64,000 nt of DNA from Aldehydirespirator sp963667505 (GCA_963667505.2 OY763490.2:1-64000), one strand, 5' to 3'. Counted from the stretch's first letter, positions 1-8,664 are shown. Numbers and translations: made by a program. Notes: generated by a model not told the origin, from the letters alone.

Positions 1-552
1 GCGTTGCAGGCGGGCGAGCCGGTCGGAGTCCCCACCGACACCGTCTACGGACTGGCCGCCGACGCGGCCGACGCCGACGCGATCCAGCGGCTGTTCGACC
101 TGAAGGAGCGTCCCGCCGACCGCAGCATCGCGGTGCTGGTCGCCGACCTGGCCGCCGCGGAGACGCTGGTCGAGTTCACCCCCGAGGCTCGAAGGCTGGC
201 CGAGCGATTCTGGCCGGGACCGCTCACCATCGTGTCCGCCCGCCGGCCCGAGGCACCCCCTCACCTGGGAACGGGTTCCACCATCGGCGTGCGACTGCCC
301 GACGACGACATCATGCAGGCCATCGCCGCGCCCGGGCCGCTGGCCGTGACCAGTGCCAACCTCCACGGAGGCCCCACCCCGGCCGCCGCGCAAGACGTGG
401 CCGAGCTCTTCCCCGCCCTGAGCCTGGTCGTGGACGGAGGCCTCCGCCCGGGCGCATCGTCCACCGTCGTGGACATGACCGGCGCGACGCCAGCCGTCCT
501 GCGGCAGGGCCCAGTCAGCCTCGACGAGATGCTCGCGGTGGCAGAGGCGTAG
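1..552 (+). CDS. tsaC: L-threonylcarbamoyladenylate synthase (TsaC/YwlC), 5'-truncated by window edge
   Basis: This enzyme makes threonylcarbamoyl-AMP from threonine, bicarbonate and ATP for the t6A37 modification of ANN-decoding tRNAs in the cytoplasm. The frame is open from the first base. The family motif PTDTVYGL lies near residue 10 of the visible part, followed by the KERP-type nucleotide-binding stretch and, two thirds along, the SAN motif (TSANLHGG). The protein ends soon after, so it is the short YwlC type without a Sua5 C-terminal domain. Only about 10-20 N-terminal residues should be missing. In many actinobacteria sua5 precedes rpiB and glyA, the same order as here, which supports the call. 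Confidence 0.93.
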   Translation, partial: ALQAGEPVGVPTDTVYGLAADAADADAIQRLFDLKERPADRSIAVLVADLAAAETLVEFTPEARRLAERFWPGPLTIVSARRPEAPPHLGTGSTIGVRLPDDDIMQAIAAPGPLAVTSANLHGGPTPAAAQDVAELFPALSLVVDGGLRPGASSTVVDMTGATPAVLRQGPVSLDEMLAVAEA

Positions 553-574
553 CAGGCCTGGCGACCAGCCCTTC

Positions 575-624
575 GGAATTGGCAGCTTAGAGCGCCCAAA
601 ACGGCATCCACCGCTGCCAATTCC
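575..624. repeat. Dispersed ~50-bp palindromic element, copy A
   Basis: A perfect 12-bp inverted repeat (GGAATTGGCAGC at 575-586, complement at 613-624) flanks a 26-nt core. Read on the minus strand, the core matches the cores of copies B, C and D, including the stretch CCGTTTTGGGCG. It sits between tsaC and the rpiB start, two bases before the rpiB ATG, so a transcript crossing it would carry the hairpin at the rpiB initiation region. No transposase is nearby. Confidence 0.85.
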
Positions 625-625
625 T

Positions 626-1081
626 ATGATGGCCGCTGTGCGGATTGCGGTTGGGGCTGACCATGCTGGGTTCGGGCTCAAGGAGGATCTGGCCCGGCAC
701 CTGAGGGCGTCCGGCCACAATGTGACCGACTGCGGCACCCACTCGACCGATCGGGTGGACTACCCCGACTTCGGAGCGGCCGTGGGCCGGGCGGTGGCCA
801 GCGGTGAGGCCGACTTGGGCGTGTGCGTCTGCGGCAGCGGCAACGGCATCGCCATGGCCGCCAACAAGGTCGCGGGCGTGCGGGCCGCGGTGGCCTACGA
901 CGTGACCTCGGCCCGGCTGGCCAGGTCCCACAACGACGCCAACGTGCTGTGCCTCGGCGAGCGGCTCACCGGCGCCGACGTCGCCCGCGAGGCGCTCGAC
1001 GCCTGGCTGGACGCATCCTTCGACGGCGGACGCCACGAGGGCCGGGTGGCCAAGCTCGACGCCCTGTCTGCCGAGGGCTAG
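626..1081 (+). CDS. rpiB: Ribose-5-phosphate isomerase B
   Basis: RpiB interconverts ribose 5-phosphate and ribulose 5-phosphate in the pentose phosphate pathway. The 151-residue protein shows GADHAGF at residues 10-16, the catalytic-Cys loop CGSGNG from Cys69, and SHNDAN at 101-106, all hallmarks of the RpiB/LacAB family. No Shine-Dalgarno sequence is visible. ATG 626, ATG 629 and GTG 638 are all possible, and GTG 638 would give the most family-like N-terminus (MRIAVGADHAG). The start directly abuts palindromic copy A. The last nine codons belong to the first unit of a 28-bp tandem array that runs on past the stop codon. Confidence 0.94.
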   Translation: MMAAVRIAVGADHAGFGLKEDLARHLRASGHNVTDCGTHSTDRVDYPDFGAAVGRAVASGEADLGVCVCGSGNGIAMAANKVAGVRAAVAYDVTSARLARSHNDANVLCLGERLTGADVAREALDAWLDASFDGGRHEGRVAKLDALSAEG

Positions 1082-1163
1082 CTCGACGCCCTGCCGCACA
1101 GAGGGCTGGCTCGACGCCCTGCCGCACAGCGGGCTGGCTCGACGCCCTGTCCACACGGGGCTG
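1054..1163 (+). repeat. 28-bp tandem repeat, about 4 units, straddling the rpiB stop
   Basis: Units begin at 1054, 1081, 1109 and 1137, each starting GCTCGACGCCCTG; the first is 27 bp. The first unit encodes the C-terminus and stop of rpiB; the other three are non-coding copies downstream. The middle two differ by one base. The array looks like local duplication of the 3' end of rpiB. Confidence 0.85.
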
Positions 1164-1287
1164 ACCGGAACCCGGCGGCACCGGCACCGATCGGCACTCA
1201 TCGGCACCGGTCGCCCCCCGCGGCTGGCTACTGTTCGCGCAGCACCCGCACGGCGGCGACCGTCGCTGGAGGAGAATCGAGGAACCC

Positions 1288-2544
1288 ATGCCCTGGCCCA
1301 CCGCCGACGAGGCCGTCTCCGAGCTCATCCGCCGGGAGATCCGCCGCCAGAACACCACCATCCAGCTCATCGCCTCGGAGAACTTCGCCAGCCCGGCGGT
1401 GATGGCCGCCACCGGGTCGGTGTTCACCAACAAATACAGCGAGGGCTACCCCGGCCGGCGCTACTACGGCGGCAACATGGTGGTCGACGAGGTCGAGGAC
1501 CTGGCCCGCCGACGGGCCTGCGACCTGTTCGGGGCCGACCATGCCAACGTGCAGCCCCATGCCGGCGCCATCGCCAACATGGGCGCCTACCAGGCCCTCA
1601 TCGAGGCCGGCGACACCGTGCTGGGCATGAGCCTCGACCACGGCGGCCACCTAACCCACGGGTCGCCGGTCAACTTCTCGGGCCTCCAGTATCGGTTCGT
1701 GTCCTACGGCGTGACGGCCAGCGACGAGCGCATCGACCTCGACCAGCTGCGCGACCTCGCCCTGGCGGAGCGCCCCAAGCTGATCGTGGCCGGCGCCACC
1801 GCCTATCCCCGCCTCATCCAGCCCGAGCCGCTGCGGGAGATCGCCGACGAGGCCGGAGCGCTGTTGATGTTCGACGCGGCCCACATCGCCGGGCTGATCG
1901 CCGGGGGAGCGCACCCCAACCCGACGCCGCTCGCCGACGTCGTGACCTTCACCACCCACAAGACGCTGCGCGGCCCCCGGGGAGGCGCCATCGTGTGCCG
2001 CTCCGACTACGCCAAGGCCGTCGACAAGGCCATGTTCCCCGGCATCCAGGGCGGACCGCTCGACCACGCGGTGGCGGCCAAGGCAGCCGCCTTCGCGGAG
2101 GCGGCCACCCCGGAGTTCGCCGACTACGCGGCCCGCATCGTGGAGAACTCGCAGGCTCTGGCCGCGGCGCTGGCCGGGCACGGCTTCCGGCTCGTGTCCG
2201 GCGGCACCGACAACCATCTGATGCTGGTAGACCTGCGCACCTTCGATCCCGACCTGACCGGCAAGGAGGCGCAGGCCACCCTGGACGACGCCGGGATCAG
2301 CCTCAACAAGAACACCGTCCCCGACGACCCCCGCTCGCCGTTCGTGACCTCCGGGGTGCGCATCGGAACACCCGCGGTCACCACCCAGGGAATGGACGTC
2401 GACGACATGGCCGTGATCGCCGACCTCATCGCCGGTGCGCTGCGCAACCGCTCGGACGAGGCCGCGGTGGCCGCGGTGCGAGCCGAGGCCGAGGCCCTGT
2501 GCACGGCCAAGCCGCCCTACCCCGGCTTGGACGCCGAGGACTGA
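1288..2544 (+). CDS. glyA: Serine hydroxymethyltransferase
   Basis: GlyA is the PLP enzyme that converts serine and tetrahydrofolate to glycine and 5,10-methylene-THF, the main source of one-carbon units. The 418-residue length is normal. Visible motifs are the N-terminal IASENF (29-34), YSEGYPGRRYYGG (50-62), the Asp/His pair of the cofactor pocket in DAAHIAGL (196-203), and the PLP-binding Lys225 in TTHKTLRGPRGG. GGAGGA and GAGGAA sequences lie 8-18 nt before the ATG. The ~200 nt upstream hold the rpiB tandem repeats and no gene. The rpiB-glyA-wecA order is common in actinobacteria. Confidence 0.97.
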   Translation: MPWPTADEAVSELIRREIRRQNTTIQLIASENFASPAVMAATGSVFTNKYSEGYPGRRYYGGNMVVDEVEDLARRRACDLFGADHANVQPHAGAIANMGAYQALIEAGDTVLGMSLDHGGHLTHGSPVNFSGLQYRFVSYGVTASDERIDLDQLRDLALAERPKLIVAGATAYPRLIQPEPLREIADEAGALLMFDAAHIAGLIAGGAHPNPTPLADVVTFTTHKTLRGPRGGAIVCRSDYAKAVDKAMFPGIQGGPLDHAVAAKAAAFAEAATPEFADYAARIVENSQALAAALAGHGFRLVSGGTDNHLMLVDLRTFDPDLTGKEAQATLDDAGISLNKNTVPDDPRSPFVTSGVRIGTPAVTTQGMDVDDMAVIADLIAGALRNRSDEAAVAAVRAEAEALCTAKPPYPGLDAED

Positions 2545-2617
2545 TCGAGCAGTGAGGAGCCGCTCCTCGGCCGCGGCTCAGCGCCGAGCGCCTAGCGCCT
2601 AGCGTCCGGAGTCGGCC

Positions 2618-3772
2618 GTGCCGCCGCTGCTGCCGTTCGCCGTAGTTGCCGCGGTGGCGGCCGTAGCGACCTTCGCGCTGATGCCGCTCACCACCCGCCT
2701 GGCGGTTCGGCTGGGCGCGAGCCGCCAGCCCGACGATCACCACATCCACACGGTGGCCACCCCCGCGGCCGGGGGCGCGGCGATGCTGGCCGGCGCGGTC
2801 GCCGCGCTGGCCGCCGCGGCCGCCACGGCACCCGTGTGGGACGAACTGTCGGCGGTGCTCGACGCGCCGGTCGAGATGGCCGGGGCGATCGCCGCGGCCG
2901 TGCTGATGTTCGGTGTGGGGTTCGCCGACGACGCCCGTGGGCTCTCTGCGCCGGCCAAGCTGGCCGGAATGGCGGCCGCGGGGGCCGTGCTCTACGCGTC
3001 CGGCGTGTCGATCGAGGTGTTCCGGGTGCCGTTCTGGGATCTGGTGCTCCTGTCCGCCGACTTGTCTTTGCTGATCACCGTGCTGTGGGCGGTGGGCATG
3101 GCCAACGCCATCAACCTCATCGACGGCCTCGACGGGCTGGCCGCGGGAATCGTGGCCATCGCCTCGTGCACGTTCCTGCTCTACGCGCTGCGCCTCGCCG
3201 ACGAGGGCGTGATCGACGCGGGAAACCCCGGCGCGGTGTGGGCGGCCATCGCCCTCGGGGTCTGCGCGGGGTTCCTGCCCCACAACCTCTACCCGGCGAG
3301 GGTGTTCATGGGAGACGGCGGGGCGCTGCTGCTGGGCGCGCTGATGGCCGTGGCCACGATGAGCGTGGGCGGACGCTCCACGGTCGAGTTCAGCGGCCAG
3401 GCCTTCTTCTTCTACGCCCCGCTGTTCATTCCGCTGCTGATCCTGGGCGTTCCCATCTTCGACACGGCGTTCGCAATCGTGCGCCGCACCGTCGGTCGCC
3501 GCGGGGTCGCGGCCGCCGACCGTGAGCACCTGCATCATCGCCTGATGCGGCTGGGCCACGGTCACCGTCGGGCCGTGACCGTGCTATGGCTGTGGACGGC
3601 GCTGCTGTCGGCGTTCGTCCTGTACCCCACCTACACCGGCCGCGGCGACGGCATCGTGCCAGCCGGGATCGCGGCGCTGGCCCTGCTGCTCTACACCTTC
3701 TTCCATCCGCGGTTCGTCCCCGACGAGACCGAGGTGGCCGAGGCCGAACTCGACCGCCTGTCAGGCCGCTGA
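2618..3772 (+). CDS. wecA: Undecaprenyl-phosphate GlcNAc-1-phosphate transferase family protein (WecA/TagO-like)
   Basis: This polytopic membrane enzyme transfers a HexNAc-1-phosphate from a UDP-sugar to a polyprenyl phosphate, starting synthesis of a cell-envelope glycan (arabinogalactan linkage or teichoic-type polymers in actinobacteria). Family motifs are present in order: the GG motif after TPAAGGAAM (48-56), the Mg-binding FADDA (102-106), NLIDGLDGLA (166-175), FMGDGG on a later cytoplasmic loop, and the terminal REHLHHRL. About ten hydrophobic segments fit the fold. It starts at GTG 2618. In many actinobacteria the ATP synthase operon follows this gene; here a convergent transporter follows instead. 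Confidence 0.9.
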   Translation: MPPLLPFAVVAAVAAVATFALMPLTTRLAVRLGASRQPDDHHIHTVATPAAGGAAMLAGAVAALAAAAATAPVWDELSAVLDAPVEMAGAIAAAVLMFGVGFADDARGLSAPAKLAGMAAAGAVLYASGVSIEVFRVPFWDLVLLSADLSLLITVLWAVGMANAINLIDGLDGLAAGIVAIASCTFLLYALRLADEGVIDAGNPGAVWAAIALGVCAGFLPHNLYPARVFMGDGGALLLGALMAVATMSVGGRSTVEFSGQAFFFYAPLFIPLLILGVPIFDTAFAIVRRTVGRRGVAAADREHLHHRLMRLGHGHRRAVTVLWLWTALLSAFVLYPTYTGRGDGIVPAGIAALALLLYTFFHPRFVPDETEVAEAELDRLSGR

Positions 3773-3791
3773 CCAAGCCCGCGCTGGCGCG

Positions 3792-3820
3792 CCCGCAGGT
3801 CTGCAAGTGGCCTGCGGGTT
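3792..3820. terminator. Bidirectional terminator hairpin between wecA and the MFS gene
   Basis: A perfect 8-bp stem (CCCGCAGG at 3792-3799, CCTGCGGG at 3811-3818) with an 11-nt loop is followed by TT. It lies between two converging genes, as expected for a shared terminator. Confidence 0.6.
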
Positions 3821-3861
3821 CTCGGGGGTCGCTGGTCCTCGGTGGGCAGGTCCGCGAGGGC

Positions 3862-5619
3862 CTACAGGTCTTCGGGGTTGAGGTCTTCCAGTTCCTGGCC
3901 CGCGGTCTCGGGATACTTCAATATGACTAGGGCGGCCACGATCACGGGCCCGACTGCAAGCAGGGCCAGCGCCGGACCCAACCGCCCGTCCAGCGAGTCC
4001 GACAGCCGTCCCGCCACGTAGGAGCCCAGGGCGCTGCCGACCACACCCACGGTGACGATCACGCCGTTGGATCGTCCCCGCCTGTAAGTGCCGAACAGCT
4101 CGGGCCCGTAGACGGCCAGCGCAGGAACGGCGATGGCGCCGAGCACCCCGCCGGACAGCGTCAACGCCCACAGCGGGACGCCTTCGGTGAAGTAGGCCCA
4201 AGCGATGAGCACCGCGCCGAGCACCAGGCCCGCGGCGCCGACGGGTCGCCGGCCGCTGCGGTCGGCCAGGTACCCGCCCGCGAGGATGCCGAGGCCGACC
4301 GGGGTGCTGGTCACCAGAGTGAACAGTGAGATGGCCGCGGCGGAGAACTCCCGCTCATCCTTGAGGAAATCGTTGCGCAGCCCCGACGCCGGCGCGGCGA
4401 ACATCGCGATGAGGAACGCCGAGGCGGCCAGCAGGACGAGTCTCCGCCGCCGCCGCTCCGCAGCCTCGCCGTCGACGTCGGCGCGGCTGTCAACCGGAGC
4501 GCCAGGCAGCGGTGCCGGTCCAGTGTCGCCGGGGTGGAGGCGCCGACGCGTCGCGGGCCGTGGATCGGCGGTTGCGGGATCGAAGCGGCGGCTCTCCGGC
4601 AGCCGTCGCCCAACCCAGACGACGACGGCCACGCCTGCCAGCGGCACCAGGTACACGGTGCGCCAGGCCGCGGTGTGCAAGTCCGCAACCGGCAGGACCC
4701 AGACCGCCATGCCCGAGCCGAGCCCGGCGCACAGCACCAGCACCGACATCGCCCAGGCCCGCGACCGGGCTGGCATCTCCTCGGCGGCCAGGATGACGAT
4801 GAGGATTCCCAGCGCAGTGGACAGCCCGCGGGCCACGAGCTGGGTGGCCCCCAGGAACCACAGACCCGGCGACAGCGCGCCCGCCGCGGTGATCACGCAA
4901 CTGCCGATGCCGGAGGCCAGGAGCAGGCGCTTGCGGCCGTGGCGATCGGCCAGGGCGGCAGTGACCAGGGCGAGCAGCACACCGCCCCGCACGGCGGCCA
5001 GCACGGTCCCCTGAGCCGTGTTGCCGTGCCCGAACTCGTCGGCCGCGAAGGTGAGAGTCTGGGACAGGACCGTGCCGAGGTAGCCGTCCAACACCTGCAC
5101 GGTGCACAGCAGGCCGAGCACGGTGGCGGTGCGGGAATCCAGCCGGTCGGGCGGAGCCCACCAGTAGCCGTAGGAGTCCCGGCGCCTCCTCAGGGCGCTC
5201 CGCACCGGGAAATGGAACAGCCAGGCCCACACTGGGACGGCCAGCCGGTACGTGATGGTCTCGGCCAACTCCCACTGTCCGCGCTCTCGCTGTGTGCGTT
5301 CCCACTGTCCACGCTCTTGCTGCTCGGACGCTGGGTGTGCGTGCTCCGGCTGGGCGTGCTCCGGCTGGGCGTGCTCCGACGCTGGGTGTGCGTGCTCCGG
5401 CTGGGCGTGCTCCGGCTGGGCGTGCTCCCGGCGAGGGCGCAGCTCCAGACGGCGCTCGTAGTGCCGGAACGGACCGTCCTCGGCCTCGAAGCGGTCGGAG
5501 TCGCGGTCGGATTCGACGACCCGCTCGGCCACGATGTCGTCGCGGGGCACCCGCCGGGCGGCCTGTTCGCGCTCCATCTGGGCTGCGCTGCCGCGCCGCA
5601 CGACCCGCAGCGCTGTCAT
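3862..5619 (-). CDS. MFS transporter with a repeat-rich cytoplasmic N-terminus
   Basis: The C-terminal ~450 residues form a 12-segment major facilitator. MFS motif A occurs twice (LADRHGRKR and LADRSGRRPVG), at the expected place in each half. The substrate is unknown; the arrangement is sugar-porter/metabolite-symporter-like. The first ~120 residues are charged and unusual. They hold two 17-residue copies of HAQPEHAQPEHAHPASE (66-82 and 83-99) and a duplicated RGQWE motif (103-117), matching DNA repeats at about 5280-5430. The ATG at 5619 lies inside the first unit of a 26-bp tandem array that continues upstream. A start further inside the gene, omitting the His/Pro repeats, cannot be excluded. 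Confidence 0.85.
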   Translation of the reverse strand: MTALRVVRRGSAAQMEREQAARRVPRDDIVAERVVESDRDSDRFEAEDGPFRHYERRLELRPRREHAQPEHAQPEHAHPASEHAQPEHAQPEHAHPASEQQERGQWERTQRERGQWELAETITYRLAVPVWAWLFHFPVRSALRRRRDSYGYWWAPPDRLDSRTATVLGLLCTVQVLDGYLGTVLSQTLTFAADEFGHGNTAQGTVLAAVRGGVLLALVTAALADRHGRKRLLLASGIGSCVITAAGALSPGLWFLGATQLVARGLSTALGILIVILAAEEMPARSRAWAMSVLVLCAGLGSGMAVWVLPVADLHTAAWRTVYLVPLAGVAVVVWVGRRLPESRRFDPATADPRPATRRRLHPGDTGPAPLPGAPVDSRADVDGEAAERRRRRLVLLAASAFLIAMFAAPASGLRNDFLKDEREFSAAAISLFTLVTSTPVGLGILAGGYLADRSGRRPVGAAGLVLGAVLIAWAYFTEGVPLWALTLSGGVLGAIAVPALAVYGPELFGTYRRGRSNGVIVTVGVVGSALGSYVAGRLSDSLDGRLGPALALLAVGPVIVAALVILKYPETAGQELEDLNPEDL

Positions 5620-5796
5620 GGCTGGCTTCCCGGCAGCACCATCATGGTCGGCTTCCCCGCAGCGCTGTCATGGCGGACTTCCCCGCAGCACTGTGACGGC
5701 GGACATCCCCGCAGCGCTGTCATGGCGGACTTCCCCGCAGCACTGTGACGGCGGACATCCCCGCAGCGCTGTCATGGTCGGCTTCCCCGCAGCGCC
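5608..5796. repeat. 26-bp tandem array containing the MFS start codon (7 units plus a partial)
   Basis: Units begin at 5608, 5633, 5659, 5685, 5711, 5737, 5763 and 5789; the first is 25 bp. Two variants alternate through the middle of the array. On the minus strand the ATG-bearing units read ATGACAGCG, the same as the true start of the transporter, preceded by GGGGAAG-like purines. Because 26 is not a multiple of three, most of the upstream ATGs are out of frame with the gene. The array fills most of the gap to murA. Confidence 0.88.
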
Positions 5797-5847
5797 GGGC
5801 AGCGTCGAAACCGCTATGTGTCCACCTGTGGGCTGTAAGTTGTTGTC

Positions 5848-7119
5848 GTGGCGATCGAGCGGATAGCCGTTCGCCCGGGCCCGCCGCTGGAAGGCGCGGT
5901 GGCGGTCCTGGGAGCGAAGAACTCCGTTCTGAAGCTGATGGCGGCGACTCTGCTGTCTGAGGGCTCGTACCGCCTGGGCAACGTGCCCCGCATCGTGGAC
6001 GTCGACCTCATGGCCGAGCTGCTGCGAGCCGCGGGCTGCACCGTCGAGTGGGATGTGGCCGATCCGGCAGTCCTGCGCATCGACGTGCCCTCGCGGATCG
6101 AGCCGGTGGCGCCCTATGAGATAGTGGAGCGATTCCGGGCGTCCGTAGTGGTGCTGGGCCCGATGCTGGCCCGGTGCGGGGAGGCCAGGGTCGCTCTGCC
6201 CGGAGGCGACGACTTCGGCCCCCGGCCCGTGGACATGCATGTGCGAGGGCTTGCTGAACTGGGGGCCGAGATCGACATCGTCCACGGCAACATCGAGGCG
6301 GCTGCCGCCAACCTGCTCGGCTCCAAGGTCGTGTTGGAGTATCCCAGCGTCGGGGCCACCGAGAACCTGCTCATGGCCGCGGTCGCGGCCAAGGGCGCAA
6401 CGGTCATCGAGAACGCGGCCCGCGAGCCGGAGATCATCGACCTGTGCGACTTCCTGGGCCGCATGGGGGCCTCCATTCAGGGCGCGGGCACGTCCACGGT
6501 CGTGATCGACGGCCCCGGTTCCACGGAGCGGCTGCACGCGGCCGACCATCGCGTGATCCCCGATCGGATAGTCGCGGCCACCTACCTGGCCGCGCTGGGG
6601 GTCGCTGGCGGGGAGCTTCTCGTGTCCGGCGCCCGTTACGACCAGATGGAGCTCCTGTGCCGCACGCTGGCCCGCATGGGGATGGTGGTCACCCCGGTGG
6701 ACGAAGGCATACGGGCGATCGCCGCGCAGCGCCTCGAATCCCTGGATTGCTCCACCCTCCCCTATCCCGGTGTGTCCACCGACTACAAGCCCTTCCTCGT
6801 GGTGATGCTGTCCACCGCTTCGGGCGTGGGGATCGTCACCGAGAACGTCTTCGCGGGCCGGTTCCGTTACGTGGACGAACTGCGCCGCATGGGCGCCGAC
6901 ATCCGCACCGTTGGGCATCATGCGGTGGTGCAGGGCGTGGAGCGACTCTCGGCCGCGCCGGTCAGAGCCCACGACATCCGCGCAGGCGCAGCCTTGGTGG
7001 TGGCCGGGCTCGGCGCCGACGGCACCACGGTGGTGAGCGACGCGCATCACATCGCACGAGGCTACGACGACCTGGCCGGCAAGCTGGCCTCGGTCGGCGC
7101 CCAGGTCCGAGCCGAATAG
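5848..7119 (+). CDS. murA: UDP-N-acetylglucosamine 1-carboxyvinyltransferase (MurA), Cys-to-Asp variant
   Basis: MurA transfers enolpyruvate from PEP to UDP-GlcNAc, the first committed step of peptidoglycan synthesis. The 423-residue length is standard. Substrate-site residues are present: Lys24-Asn25 in GAKNSVLK, VIPDRIV (237-243), the general-base Asp312 in GVSTDYKPF, and the C-terminal RGYDDLAGKL. In the PEP loop the usual PGGCAIG is PGGDDFG, so Asp121 occupies the position of E. coli Cys115. Mycobacterium tuberculosis and Chlamydia also have Asp here and are naturally insensitive to fosfomycin. The start is GTG 5848, and the stop directly abuts the stop of the convergent small membrane gene. 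Confidence 0.95.
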   Translation: MAIERIAVRPGPPLEGAVAVLGAKNSVLKLMAATLLSEGSYRLGNVPRIVDVDLMAELLRAAGCTVEWDVADPAVLRIDVPSRIEPVAPYEIVERFRASVVVLGPMLARCGEARVALPGGDDFGPRPVDMHVRGLAELGAEIDIVHGNIEAAAANLLGSKVVLEYPSVGATENLLMAAVAAKGATVIENAAREPEIIDLCDFLGRMGASIQGAGTSTVVIDGPGSTERLHAADHRVIPDRIVAATYLAALGVAGGELLVSGARYDQMELLCRTLARMGMVVTPVDEGIRAIAAQRLESLDCSTLPYPGVSTDYKPFLVVMLSTASGVGIVTENVFAGRFRYVDELRRMGADIRTVGHHAVVQGVERLSAAPVRAHDIRAGAALVVAGLGADGTTVVSDAHHIARGYDDLAGKLASVGAQVRAE

Positions 7120-7305
7120 TCAGCCGCCCGAAGCGCGAGCCCGGTCCTCGCCCGAGCGGCCGTCCTCTTCGCGGTGGTCGCGCTGCGAGTGACGAACGGC
7201 CCGCCGCTTGGCGTTCCACACGATCCCCGCGAAGAGCAGGACCGGCGAGACGACGAGCAGCGCCTCGTCCCACCCGCCCTGGTGCGCCAACACGGTGAGG
7301 CTCAT
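7120..7305 (-). CDS. Small single-span membrane protein, unknown function
   Basis: The gene encodes 61 residues, with one hydrophobic segment at about 14-30 (ALLVVSPVLLFAGIVW) followed by a basic then acidic hydrophilic tail rich in Arg, Glu and Asp. The positive residues after the segment suggest that the C-terminus is cytoplasmic. Its stop codon is immediately next to the murA stop, so the two genes converge without a gap. No family was recognised. The call rests on composition and tight packing; a chance ORF is possible. Confidence 0.5.
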   Translation of the reverse strand: MSLTVLAHQGGWDEALLVVSPVLLFAGIVWNAKRRAVRHSQRDHREEDGRSGEDRARASGG

Positions 7306-7413
7306 TGAACGAGCCTAGGCACCGCGGCGCCCCAGTCGGGCCGGTGCCGGAGTCGGGCCGGGGTGTTCGGGCCGGGGGTCGGAGTTGGGCCGTGGCGCTG
7401 CGAGACTGTCGGT

Positions 7414-7674
7414 GTGCGAGCCGAGGTGGAGCGGATCATCGAGATCATCCGTCCTGCCATTCAGGCTGACGAGGGTGACATCGACCTGATCGAGGTGGAC
7501 GAGACCACCGGCGTGGTCACCGTCGAGCTGCACGGGGCCTGCGTCACCTGCCCGGCGTCAACACAGACCCTCAAGGCCGGCATCGAGCGGATCATGCGCG
7601 ACCGGGTGCCGGGGGTGACCGAGGTGGTCGAGGTCAATGCTCTCGGCATGAGCGAGGCCTTCGTCTCGCTCTAG
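7414..7674 (+). CDS. NifU C-terminal-domain protein (Fe-S scaffold)
   Basis: An 86-residue NifU-C/NfuA-type domain that carries an Fe-S cluster between subunits and passes it to target proteins. The family CxxC is visible as CVTCPAS (Cys43, Cys46), followed by the helix TLKAGIERIMRDRVPGV and the terminal EV(V)EV strand. I chose GTG 7414 because it starts the domain directly. An upstream in-frame GTG at 7363 would add a Gly/Val-rich tail unlike the family. Cysteine desulfurase and MnmA, 1-2.5 kb downstream, place it in a sulfur-transfer neighbourhood. Confidence 0.9.
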   Translation: MRAEVERIIEIIRPAIQADEGDIDLIEVDETTGVVTVELHGACVTCPASTQTLKAGIERIMRDRVPGVTEVVEVNALGMSEAFVSL

Positions 7675-7767
7675 GCCGGCGTCTCGCTCGTCGCCGCCAA
7701 TTCCCGGCGTCGATGGCCGCCAGGGTGCTAGTGGCCGTGACCGGTCTCGCCGGTACGGTGCCGGGCC

Positions 7768-8664
7768 GTGAGCGAGAAGCCGGAGATCATGGAGGGCCAT
7801 TCCGGTCGTCTCTGCTACCGGCATCCCGACCGGCGCGGCGGGGTGACGTGCCAGCGCTGCGACCGTCCGATCTGCCCCGAGTGCATGCACCAAGCCTCGG
7901 TGGGCTTCCACTGCCCCGAATGCACTGCAAGCCACCGCTCGCAGGTGAGGCCGGGAATCAGGGCCCGCCGCGGCGGCGCCCATTACCCGGTCACCAAGGT
8001 GCTGCTCGGCTTGAACGTGCTGGTCTTCGTGTACTCCGTGGCGATGAGCCGCTCCTTCAGGGGTGTCACCAGGCTCGACACCGGCCTGCTCATCGACGGC
8101 GGCCTGTTCGCTCGGGCCGGGCTGAGAAGCGGCGGCGCGTTCGAGGTGATCGGGGTGGCCGCGGGCGAGTACTACCGCCTGGTCACGTCGGCGTTCCTGC
8201 ACGACGGGATCTTCCATCTGGCGTTCAACATGTACGCGCTGTGGCTGCTGGGCCAGCTGCTGGAGAGCGGTTTCGGCCGGGCCAGGTTCCTGTCCCTCTA
8301 CGTGGTGTCGATGCTCGGCGGCTCGTGCGGCGTGATGCTGGTGTCGCCCGACTCGGCCACTGTGGGCGCCTCCGGGGCGGTGTACGGGCTGATGGGGGCG
8401 ATGGTGCTGGTGCAGCGTGCCATCGGCGGCGACCTGTGGCGCTCGGGCCTCGGGACGCTGCTGATCATCAACCTCGCCCTGACCCTGCTGATTCCCCGGG
8501 TGTCGATCGGCGGACACTTCGGCGGTCTTATCGCGGGCGGGGTCATGGGCGCGGTGATGCTGGCCCTGGAGCGCCGCGGCGCCCCGGCCTGGGCCACCAT
8601 CGCCTTGGGTGGCCTGCTGTCGGCGCTGCTGGTCGCGGGAGCGGTGGTGGCTGCGGCCCAGTAG
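7768..8664 (+). CDS. Rhomboid-family intramembrane serine protease with N-terminal zinc-binding domain
   Basis: Rhomboids cleave membrane proteins within the bilayer. This 298-residue protein begins with a B-box-like zinc domain (residues 16-52: CYRHP, CQRC, CPEC, HCPEC), followed by six or seven hydrophobic segments. The catalytic dyad is clear: Ser202 in GASGAVYG and His250 in GGHFGG. The HxxxN motif of the oxyanion site is present as HLAFN (150-154). Family members with such a zinc ribbon are common in actinobacteria. The start is GTG 7768. The substrate is unknown. Confidence 0.93.
   Translation: MSEKPEIMEGHSGRLCYRHPDRRGGVTCQRCDRPICPECMHQASVGFHCPECTASHRSQVRPGIRARRGGAHYPVTKVLLGLNVLVFVYSVAMSRSFRGVTRLDTGLLIDGGLFARAGLRSGGAFEVIGVAAGEYYRLVTSAFLHDGIFHLAFNMYALWLLGQLLESGFGRARFLSLYVVSMLGGSCGVMLVSPDSATVGASGAVYGLMGAMVLVQRAIGGDLWRSGLGTLLIINLALTLLIPRVSIGGHFGGLIAGGVMGAVMLALERRGAPAWATIALGGLLSALLVAGAVVAAAQ

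Noticed and set aside
1082..1287. A small gene between rpiB and glyA
   Set aside because: The only open frames there are products of the 28-bp repeats; no ribosome site or protein-like sequence was found.
5608..5796. CRISPR-like 26-bp repeats
   Set aside because: The units are directly adjacent with no spacers, and they lie at a gene start; tandem duplication explains them.
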